DNA of 64,000 nt. Origin: JANNSX01 sp041397825. Lineage in GTDB: Bacteria; Pseudomonadota; Alphaproteobacteria; Rhizobiales; Hyphomicrobiaceae. The notes beneath the pieces were generated by a model. The model saw only the letters and a program-made list of their open reading frames with translations, was not told the origin of the DNA and did not search any database. The translations under genes were made by a program, and so were the position numbers. Of the stretch, positions 34,076 through 40,971 are shown in pieces. The stretch covers positions 558,001 to 622,000 of the forward strand of contig JAWKVX010000004.1 of NCBI GenBank assembly GCA_041397825.1, in the 5' to 3' direction. Each line of letters starts with the position of its first letter. Position 1 is the stretch's first letter.

Positions 34076-34498
34076 TCAGCGGCGGCGTCTGGCTTTCACC
34101 TGTCGCGCAGCTGCGCGGGCCTCCTCCGCCCGCAGCTTCACGATCTTGCTCACGAGGCGCGCCGGCACCGGCTTGTCGAGCGGAAAGCGCAGCGTACCCT
34201 TGGAGGCCTTGTAAGGCGCAATCTCGTCGGCAAGCTCGGTAGCGACGCGTCCGGTCGCGGGATAGAGCGCGACATGCGCCGTCCAGCCCGCGAGATAGAT
34301 CACAGCTCGCCCGTCGATCTTGAAGACCGGGATCTGGTAGGAGATCGCCTCCTCTGCATCGGGCAGCACGCTACGAATGATGGTGCGTAGCCGCTCGAGC
34401 ACGACACGCACGCGATCAGGCTGAGCGGCCAAATAGGCGTCGATCGTCAATGCGACCGGCCTAGCCAATCTGCGCCTCCCGTGGCCGGACGAGGCCAA
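34076..34498 (-). CDS. DUF1801 family protein
   Basis: A 140-residue protein with a DUF1801 (YdhG-like) domain: IDAYLAAQPDRVRVVLERLR, then DAEEAISYQIPVFKIDG, the family's central segment, and GTLRFPLDKPVPARLV. The tail is strongly basic (RQVKARRRR). Function unknown. The ATG at 34498 gives a 38-base overlap with the transporter gene upstream on the same strand; TTG starts at 34468 or 34450 are possible alternatives. Convergent with the SDR, 4 bases apart. Confidence 0.78.
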   Translation of the reverse strand: MASSGHGRRRLARPVALTIDAYLAAQPDRVRVVLERLRTIIRSVLPDAEEAISYQIPVFKIDGRAVIYLAGWTAHVALYPATGRVATELADEIAPYKASKGTLRFPLDKPVPARLVSKIVKLRAEEARAAARQVKARRRR

Positions 34499-35390
34499 TG
34501 CCGATCAGCACCAGCACGACAGAGGCAAGAATCGCAACGCTCACCGTCTCGCCCAGAAGAATGACACCCCAGATGATGCCGGCCGGTGGCGTCAGATAGG
34601 AGGTCTGGCTGGCGAAGACCGGTCCAGCCTGGCCGATCAGCACGATATAGCCGCCATAGCAGAGGACGTTGAGCACGCTCATCAGGACGAAGCATCCGCC
34701 GTAGTAGTCGACGCCGAAGGGGGGCAAGAGTGGCGTGCCCCTCGCGAGCATGACCACGAGGGTCATGAGACAGGCGGCAACCATCATGCCCCAGAGCGCG
34801 ACGAAGGAATCGAGGCCCGCTGGCCGCAACGTGTCGATGACGATGTTCTCGAGCGCATAGCAGGTGACCGTCGCGATCGACGCGGCAAGCCAGATGTACT
34901 GGGCCGGAGCGACCACCTCGGTGCCGGGAGTGATCAGGATCAACACCGATGCCGCACCGAGCACGAGTCCGAGGAGACGCATGAGCCCCGTTCGCTCCCG
35001 CCCGAGGGCTGCGGCCATTGCGAGCGTCATCATGGGAATGAGCGCGAACAGGATGGAGCGCACGCCAGCGGACAGGTGCTCGGCCGCCGCGAAGGCGAGA
35101 ACGCTCGGCAGCGCCGTGCCGAGCAGGCCGCAGGTCGCATAGAGCACCAGATGGTGGGCGGACATCGGCGGGCGAAGCCGGCGGGCCAGCAGATAGGCGC
35201 TCAGGATGACGACGCCAAGGAGAGCCGTCCAGAAGGTCGCAAGCAGCGGATCGATGCCGCTTTCCATGAAAATCGTGGTGAGCGAAACGGTCGCGCCCCA
35301 GGCCACGGCCAGGCCGACCAGGGCGACAGGCAACGCCCAGCGTCTCGGGCCAGGGGCGGCTGCCGCTGATCGCTCACCGGTGGTGCTCAT
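34461..35390 (-). CDS. EamA/DMT-family transporter
   Basis: A 309-residue inner-membrane protein with about ten hydrophobic helices in two EamA repeats: WALPVALVGLAVAWGATVS to SILFALIPMMTLAMAAALG, and LGAASVLILITPG to ILGETVSVAILASVVLVLIG (approximate ends). Substrate unknown. It shares little beyond the family pattern with the EamA gene at 10869. It overlaps the DUF1801 gene at its 3' end. Confidence 0.85.
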   Translation of the reverse strand: MSTTGERSAAAAPGPRRWALPVALVGLAVAWGATVSLTTIFMESGIDPLLATFWTALLGVVILSAYLLARRLRPPMSAHHLVLYATCGLLGTALPSVLAFAAAEHLSAGVRSILFALIPMMTLAMAAALGRERTGLMRLLGLVLGAASVLILITPGTEVVAPAQYIWLAASIATVTCYALENIVIDTLRPAGLDSFVALWGMMVAACLMTLVVMLARGTPLLPPFGVDYYGGCFVLMSVLNVLCYGGYIVLIGQAGPVFASQTSYLTPPAGIIWGVILLGETVSVAILASVVLVLIGIGLVRPREAQIG

Positions 35391-35571
35391 GGACGTCCTT
35401 ATGATCCCGGTGACCGCGCTGGCGCCCGGCGGCCTTGCAGAATGGCCGAGACTAGGGATGTTGGTCCCTCAGGTCGAGTGTTGCGGCTGCCGGGCTGCCT
35501 TGCAGCGTCCTTCCGGCGCGACCCCCTGCCCCCTCGCCTCGCCCCCGCCGACTCGCTAACACTCGACCCCC

Positions 35572-36474
35572 ATGCTCGACCTCCGCGACCTCCAGCACCG
35601 GCTCGAATACGCCCTCCTCCGGCTGGTGATCGGGCTCGTCCGGCTCTTTCCGCTCGATATCGCATCGAATCTCTCGGCCAAGGCGTGGCGTGCGCTGGCA
35701 CCCTATGGGCGCCGCCAGGAGCGGGCGCTCGCCAATCTCGCCATCGCATACCCGGAGAAATCGCTCGCCGAGCGGACGGCAATCGCCAAGGCGATGTGGG
35801 GGAATCTCGGTCGGGTCATGGTCGAGGTCATCCAGATCGACCGCATGCTCGCCGACCGGTCCCGATTCGAGTTCCGGAGCCAGAAGGTGTTCGACCGCTA
35901 TGACGGCAAGCTCGGGCCGGCGGTGGCGGTGACGCTGCATCTCGGCAACTGGGAGCTCTCGATCGAGCCCTTCACGCGCATGGGTGGTCATCCGGCGGCG
36001 ATCTACCGGCTCGTCAAGAACCCCTATGTCGATCGGTATCTGCGCCAGCAGCGCAAGGACCTCTTCCCCGGCGGCATGCTCGCCAAGGGCAAGGCCTACG
36101 GCGACAACTCGGAGGGGCAGAGGACGGCGCGCCTCATCATGGACTTCGTGCGCCGCGGTGGCCGACTCGGCATCGTCTCGGACCTCTACGACAAGAACGG
36201 CCTGCCTGTGCCGTTCTTCGGCAAGCCCGCCAAGTCGACGCCGGTGCCCGCGATGATTGCGCGGCGGACGGGGAGCCGCATCTGGATCGGACGCTGCGTC
36301 AGGAAGGGCGAGAGCTCGCGCTTCTGGCTGGAGGTCAAGGAACTGAAGGTCGCCCGCTCCGCGAACCAGGGCAACGACATCCGCGAGACGACCGCCGCCA
36401 TCCAGCGCCAGTTCGAGGCGTGGATCCGGGAGGCGCCGGAGCAGTGGATGTGGTCGAACAGACGGTGGGGATAG
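35572..36474 (+). CDS. LpxL/HtrB-family lipid A acyltransferase-like protein
   Basis: A 300-residue membrane-associated acyltransferase of the lysophospholipid/lipid A late-acylation family. An N-terminal hydrophobic segment (YALLRLVIGLVRLFPLD) anchors it. The catalytic His and acidic residue lie in TLHLGNWELS, followed by YRLVKNPYVD and GIVSDLYDKNGLPVPFFG. It ends with the family's EQWMWSNRRW (Q-W-x-W-x-x-R-W). It would add a fatty acid to lipid A precursors or to an ornithine/phospholipid acceptor. It stands alone, followed by a 25-bp tandem repeat. Confidence 0.88.
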   Translation: MLDLRDLQHRLEYALLRLVIGLVRLFPLDIASNLSAKAWRALAPYGRRQERALANLAIAYPEKSLAERTAIAKAMWGNLGRVMVEVIQIDRMLADRSRFEFRSQKVFDRYDGKLGPAVAVTLHLGNWELSIEPFTRMGGHPAAIYRLVKNPYVDRYLRQQRKDLFPGGMLAKGKAYGDNSEGQRTARLIMDFVRRGGRLGIVSDLYDKNGLPVPFFGKPAKSTPVPAMIARRTGSRIWIGRCVRKGESSRFWLEVKELKVARSANQGNDIRETTAAIQRQFEAWIREAPEQWMWSNRRWG

Positions 36475-36556
36475 GGTCACTTCGACAACACGCGAGGCGA
36501 TCGGCGACCCTCCCCCAGGCCGAGGAAGTGTCGGCGACACGACGTAGGAGATGGTC

Positions 36557-36623
36557 GTGCCGAAGGCGTGCGGGGTAATCCGTGCCGAAGGCGCGCGGGG
36601 TAATCTACGCCGAAGGCGCGCGC
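36557..36623. repeat. 25-bp tandem repeat, about 2.7 copies
   Basis: A unit beginning GTGCCGAAGGCG and ending CGGGGTAATC occurs at 36557-36581 and 36582-36606 with two mismatches. A third, partial copy from 36607 diverges after about 17 bases. It lies between the convergent acyltransferase and Do-protease genes. Just before it, GTGTC-GGC-GACAC (36528-36540) is a short palindrome. Function unknown; replication slippage is the simplest origin. Confidence 0.6.
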
Positions 36624-36640
36624 TGCTCGAGACGCGACAA

Positions 36641-38038
36641 CTACCCCGGCACCACCAGCTTGAGAACCCGGTTCCGGCGCCGGATGTCAACCCGCCATAG
36701 CCGGCGCGGCCGGTCTATGGCGCGGGTGAGCTCGTCAAGGTTGTCGATGCGGCTGTTGCCGACGCGGAGGATGACGTCGCCGGGTCGCAAGCCCAGTCCT
36801 TGGGCGATCGAACCCGAGCGGATCTGGGTGATGACGACGCCGGCCAGATCGTCGAGCCCCACCTCCTCGGCCAGCGCCGGCGACAGCATGGTGACGCGTG
36901 TGCCATCGAAGGGATGGGCGCCCGACAGCTCCCGCTGGGCTGTCTGATCGAGGCTCGGCGCCTCGCTGAGCGTGATATCGACCGTCCGCTCACTGCCTTC
37001 CCGGATGACGCGGAGGCGCGCCGTCGCGCCGACTCCGACGGTATTGAGCCGGTAGGTGAGCGCGCGCGGGTCCTCGACCTCGTGGGCATCGATGCCGACG
37101 ATGACGTCTTTCTCGGCCAATCCGGCATCATGCGCCGGCCCCTCGTCATAGACCTTTGTCACGAAGGCGCCCGATACGCGGACGAGCCCCAGCGCATCGG
37201 CAACCTCGCGCGTCACCGGCTCGAGACGGGCACCGAGCCAGGGCCGCTTCAGCTGACGCCCGGTCAGCGCGCTGTCGACGAAGGGCTTCACCAGATTGGC
37301 AGGGATGGCGAAGCCGACGCCCTGCGAGCCGCCCGAGCGCGAGAAGATCGCCGTGTTGATACCGACGAGGCGGCCCTGCATATCCACCAAGGCGCCGCCG
37401 GAGTTACCGGGATTGATGGCGGCGTCCGTTTGGATGAAATACTGGGCATCCGAGTTGCCGACGGCCGTGCGCGCCAGCGCCGAGATGATTCCCGTCGTCA
37501 CCGTCTGGCCGACGCCGAAGGGATTGCCGATGGCGAGCACGAGGTCGCCGACCTCGATGGTGTCGCTGTCGACGAACGCGAGATACGGGAATGTCTCCGT
37601 CGTCTCGATTTTGAGCACCGCGAGGTCCGCCTTCTCATCCATCAGGATCAGCTTGGCGTCGAGTTCGCGCTTGTCGGCGAGCGCGATCCTGATCTCGGCC
37701 TCGCCCGAGCCCTTGATGACATGCGCATTCGTGACGACGAGCCCGTCGGGGCTGACGATCACGCCCGAGCCGAGCGAGTTCTCCATCCGCTCCCGCGGGA
37801 CGCCCAGATCGTCGCCGAAAAACTGCCGGAAGAACGGATCGTTGAAGGGCGAGACGAAGCGCTTGACCCGACGAGTGACATAGACGTTGACCACGGCCGG
37901 CGCGGCTTGCTTGACGATCGGAGCATAGGAGAGCTTGATTTCGGCCAGACTGTCAGGAGGACGGGACTCCTCGGCCCGTCCTGCCTGCGACAGGACCAAG
38001 CCCGCGACAACCACCAGCCCCCCGATCAACCCGCGCAT
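36641..38038 (-). CDS. degP: Do/DegP-type periplasmic serine protease
   Basis: A 465-residue HtrA protease. A signal peptide (residues 1-22, ending near SQAGRAEE) is followed by a trypsin-like domain with His106 (VVTNAHVI), Asp138 (KADLAVLK) and Ser213 (INPGNSGGALVD). Two PDZ domains follow (about 265-360 and 380-460). It degrades or refolds damaged envelope proteins. ATG 38038 is chosen because the signal peptide starts there; ATG 38059 adds seven charged residues. The second PDZ contains the usual LRPGDVILRVG. It stands alone, with no two-component system next to it. Confidence 0.92.
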   Translation of the reverse strand: MRGLIGGLVVVAGLVLSQAGRAEESRPPDSLAEIKLSYAPIVKQAAPAVVNVYVTRRVKRFVSPFNDPFFRQFFGDDLGVPRERMENSLGSGVIVSPDGLVVTNAHVIKGSGEAEIRIALADKRELDAKLILMDEKADLAVLKIETTETFPYLAFVDSDTIEVGDLVLAIGNPFGVGQTVTTGIISALARTAVGNSDAQYFIQTDAAINPGNSGGALVDMQGRLVGINTAIFSRSGGSQGVGFAIPANLVKPFVDSALTGRQLKRPWLGARLEPVTREVADALGLVRVSGAFVTKVYDEGPAHDAGLAEKDVIVGIDAHEVEDPRALTYRLNTVGVGATARLRVIREGSERTVDITLSEAPSLDQTAQRELSGAHPFDGTRVTMLSPALAEEVGLDDLAGVVITQIRSGSIAQGLGLRPGDVILRVGNSRIDNLDELTRAIDRPRRLWRVDIRRRNRVLKLVVPG

Positions 38039-38225
38039 GCCTTCATCCTCTCCGCCCATCCCGACCGCGCCCGTAGGCTAATGGCTTGAGGAGGTTGCCG
38101 CAATTGTGCGGCGAAGCCGCAGTTGCGGCTGGTGCGTAATGACGCGAAGTTGAAAACAGCCCTGCGAACGAATGATGGCGGCAAGTCCATCGCCCTTGCC
38201 GCCACCTTCCATCCAAGAGTCGGCG

Positions 38226-38510
38226 CTAGCCGCTGGTGCCCTTGGAGCGCATCGACTGGATCAGCCCGTTCTGGCAGGCCACCGTCCGCTCCTCGACCGA
38301 CAGACGTCCGTCATTGTCGACATCGATATTGGTGCCGATCTCGCCATATGCGGAAGCCTCGTTGTTCATGACAAACCCGTCACCATCGGTGTCGAGCTTG
38401 CCGATTTCGGCGACGCAGTCTTCCGGCGACGTCGTTTGGGCCAGCGCGACGCCCGCCAGGCTCGATGCACTGATGGCCACGACGGTGGCCAGCGAGAGGA
38501 TCGCTTTCAT
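38226..38510 (-). CDS. Small secreted EF-hand protein
   Basis: A 94-residue protein with a signal peptide (about residues 1-24, cut after GVALA). Two canonical EF-hand loops follow: DTDGDGFVMNNE and DVDNDGRLSVEE, each with acidic residues at positions 1, 3, 5 and 12. Two cysteines (about 32 and 79) could form a disulfide in the mature protein. It should bind calcium in the periplasm or outside. Partner unknown; an RTX protein lies 7 kb away. Confidence 0.82.
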   Translation of the reverse strand: MKAILSLATVVAISASSLAGVALAQTTSPEDCVAEIGKLDTDGDGFVMNNEASAYGEIGTNIDVDNDGRLSVEERTVACQNGLIQSMRSKGTSG

Positions 38511-38783
38511 AGCTGCTCCTTTTCTTTGACAACAGATGCATCGCTAACGTGCTGGGCGTCGCACGGTTCCTATCCACGTACCCTGGAGGATGCGACGCAT
38601 GTGCGCAGGCGGGAGAGATCGATTCACTCTTTCTGGGTCGCGCGTCGCAGTTCAACAGGGACGTGCGTATCGCATGTCATCGATCAGCGACGCTCGCCAC
38701 CGGCACTCGAACCGGCAGCCGAAGTCGGCGCTGGGATCTCTGGCATATCGCGACGGGGTAGGTTTGGTGGCGTCTCCGGCCGC

Positions 38784-39092
38784 TCATCCGCCCGACATGG
38801 CGCCGACGATGCGAAATGGCTCGGTCCCGCTCGCTACCTCGGCGGGAAGCGTGGCGTCCGGCGAGGCGTTCGACAAGTCTTGCTTGCAGGCGAAGAAGCG
38901 CACGAAGGCTCGGCGCTTCAGAGACGGTTGCTCGCGGATCGTGCCGCGCAGCACCGGCAACGCGATCTCAAGAGCATCGAGCAGGTTTCGTTGCGTCACC
39001 GGAGCGGGAACGCTCACGATGACCTCACCTTGGCTCCCCGAGAGTTGCCGTAAATGAAACGGCAGTATGACCCGCACCTGGGCAATCGTCAT
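38784..39092 (-). CDS. MoaD/ThiS-like ubiquitin-fold protein
   Basis: A 102-residue protein predicted to have a beta-grasp fold: VRVILPFHLRQLSG at the N-terminus, a central SLKRRAFVRFFA strand, and a C-terminus ending FRIVGAMSGG. The terminal Gly-Gly is the residue pair that is adenylated and thiocarboxylated in MoaD and ThiS. It overlaps the upstream BNR-repeat gene by 4 bases (ATGA). No MoaE, ThiG or E1-like gene is nearby, so it may serve a different sulfur-transfer or conjugation reaction. Confidence 0.8.
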   Translation of the reverse strand: MTIAQVRVILPFHLRQLSGSQGEVIVSVPAPVTQRNLLDALEIALPVLRGTIREQPSLKRRAFVRFFACKQDLSNASPDATLPAEVASGTEPFRIVGAMSGG

Positions 39093-40207
39093 GGGATCGC
39101 CTGCACCTCGACGGAGGTGACCGCGGGTAAATCACGTACGATCGCCGTCCAGCTATCGCCATTGTCGGCAGAGCCGTAGACTTGGCCACCGGTGGTGCCG
39201 AAATAGATGCCGCAGGGATCGAGCGTGTCGACCGACATGGCATCGCGCAGCACGTTCACGTAGCAGTTCTTTTGTGGCAGGCCCTTGGTCAGGGCCTCCC
39301 ATTCGTTGCCACCCGACGTGCTGCGATAGACGCGCAGCTTGCCGTCCGGCGGGATATGCTCACTGTCGCTCTTGATCGGCACGACGTAGATCGTCTCCGG
39401 ATCGTTCGCATTGACGTCGATGACGAAGCCGAAATCGGAGGGCAGGTTGCCCGAGACCTCGTGCCATTGCTCGCCCGCATCATCCGAGCGCATGACGTCC
39501 CAGTGCTTTTGCATGAAGAGCGTCTTGGGACGCGAGGGATGCATGGCGACATGGTGCACACAGTGACCGACTTGAGCTTCCGGATCGGGCAGCTCATAGG
39601 GTGATTTCAAGCCCTTGTTGATCGGCTTCCAGGTCTTGCCCGCATCGTCCGAGCGAAAGGCCCCGGCGGCCGAGACCGCGACGAACATGCGCTTCTTGTT
39701 CTTGGGATCGAGGATGATCGTGTGCAGGCACAGACCGCCCGCACCTGGCTGCCAGTAGTGTCCGCCGCCATGCCCGCGCAGACCCGGCATCTCGTGCCAG
39801 CTCGTACCGCCATCGGTCGTCTTGAAGAGGGATGCATCCTCGACTCCCGCATAGACAGTGTCGGGGTCATCCAGCGAAGGCTCCAAATGCCAGACGCGCT
39901 TGAACTCCCAGGGATGCGGTGTGCCGTCGTACCACAGATGCGGGCCGGGGGTCCCCTCGTAGGTGAACTCCTTGCCGACGGGGGCCCAGGTCTTGCCCCC
40001 ATCATTGGAACGCTGCACGAGCTGGCCGAACCAACTCGTGTGCTGGGAGGCGTAGATGCGGCTCGGGTCCACCGGCGAGCCTTTGAGATGATAGATCTCC
40101 CAACCGGTGAAGTGCGGCCCCTCGATCGACCATGTCTTGCGCGTGCCGTCAGAGGTGAGGACGAAGGCACCCTTCTTCGTGCCGACGAGAAGGCGGACGG
40201 TGGTCAT
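39089..40207 (-). CDS. BNR/Asp-box beta-propeller protein (sialidase/VPS10-like)
   Basis: A 372-residue predicted beta-propeller with recurrent Asp-box motifs (S-x-D-x-G-x-T-W): SNDGGKTW, TTDGGTSW, SDDAGKTW, SDDAGEQW and SADNGDSW, five clear copies. No sialidase catalytic Tyr-Glu-Arg set was recognised and there is no signal peptide (start MTTVRLLVGTKKGAF). It may be a binding or scaffold protein, not a glycosidase. ATG 40207 has GGAG six bases upstream. Coupled to the MoaD-like gene by a 4-base overlap; this pairing suggests joint function. Confidence 0.82.
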   Translation of the reverse strand: MTTVRLLVGTKKGAFVLTSDGTRKTWSIEGPHFTGWEIYHLKGSPVDPSRIYASQHTSWFGQLVQRSNDGGKTWAPVGKEFTYEGTPGPHLWYDGTPHPWEFKRVWHLEPSLDDPDTVYAGVEDASLFKTTDGGTSWHEMPGLRGHGGGHYWQPGAGGLCLHTIILDPKNKKRMFVAVSAAGAFRSDDAGKTWKPINKGLKSPYELPDPEAQVGHCVHHVAMHPSRPKTLFMQKHWDVMRSDDAGEQWHEVSGNLPSDFGFVIDVNANDPETIYVVPIKSDSEHIPPDGKLRVYRSTSGGNEWEALTKGLPQKNCYVNVLRDAMSVDTLDPCGIYFGTTGGQVYGSADNGDSWTAIVRDLPAVTSVEVQAIP

Positions 40208-40301
40208 GGCGGACTCCATCTCAAGAGTACTGCACTCGGCTGGTCGTCATGCTAGCACGACGATGGCTCTATTTTTCTGCGATCGCGGTTTGCGGTGCGG
40301 A

Positions 40302-40934
40302 TTATTTTGTTTCATCCGCCACGCCGACGATGAAGAGAACGGCGTAGTCCTGCTTGCTGCAACCATCGACCATCGGCATCTCGACATCGGGTGCGATGGG
40401 AAAATCGTTCCGCGGTGTCTTCGCCGGCGTGCAGAGGCTCGCACCAGTCTTGGGCTTATAGCGCGCCGACCGGCAGCGCAAATGCGTCACATCATAGATG
40501 GTGGCGCCGTTGGCGAGCTCCCAACGCTGTGCACCGGTCTCGTCCTTGGCGAACACGGTCAGCACCGTGGTAGTCTCGCGATTGCCGGTGACGAGATAGC
40601 GGCCCGGCGGCATCGGAAACTCCGGCGCCTCCATGATGAGGCCGTGCTCCTCGAGCCACCAATCCTCGGCATCGAACTGCCAGCCGGCGGGCGCCGCTCC
40701 ACCGCTAGCCATCAACGCCTCGAGGTGGCGCAGCCGGACACCGCGCGGACCGGGATCGACGCGCCACAGGCCCCATTGCTCGGCGCCTGTGCCGGCCTTG
40801 GCGTCAGGGGTCGCGAGCGCGGCGATGAACTGGGTCGGAATGCGCGTGAAGGTCGTCTCCGCTTGCGCGACGCCGAGCGGCATCATGAGTGCCAGTCCCG
40901 TCACAAATCGCACCCAGAAGTTCCAATACTTCAC
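40302..40934 (-). CDS. Secreted protein of unknown function
   Basis: A 210-residue protein I do not recognise. Residues 1-26 form a signal peptide (WVRFVTGLALMMPLGVAQA). The mature part is Trp-rich (GAEQWGLWRVDPGPRG, AEDWWLEEHG). It also has GRYLVTGNRETTTVLTVF and three cysteines, in HLRCRSAR, SLCTPAK and DGCSKQD. The order of segments suggests a single beta-rich domain. It stands between the BNR gene and the diol dehydratase gene on the same strand; the diol dehydratase stop is 37 bases upstream of its start, so it could be transcribed with that enzyme. Confidence 0.7.
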   Translation of the reverse strand: MKYWNFWVRFVTGLALMMPLGVAQAETTFTRIPTQFIAALATPDAKAGTGAEQWGLWRVDPGPRGVRLRHLEALMASGGAAPAGWQFDAEDWWLEEHGLIMEAPEFPMPPGRYLVTGNRETTTVLTVFAKDETGAQRWELANGATIYDVTHLRCRSARYKPKTGASLCTPAKTPRNDFPIAPDVEMPMVDGCSKQDYAVLFIVGVADETK

Positions 40935-40971
40935 GATTATCCTCCCGTCTCGGTCCCCGTTCCTGCTTGCC

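Noticed and set aside
38690..38730. A tRNA T-arm-like stretch on the minus strand (CCGGTTCGAGTGCCGG) in the 270-base gap upstream of the EF-hand gene
   Set aside because: No acceptor stem, D-arm or anticodon arm can be formed around it and there is no CCA end; it is a chance CCGG inverted repeat.
38511..38783. Open frames in the gap between the EF-hand gene and the MoaD-like gene
   Set aside because: They are short or run antisense into MoaD-like coding sequence, with Arg/Ser-rich shadow composition and no ribosome site. I see no gene there.
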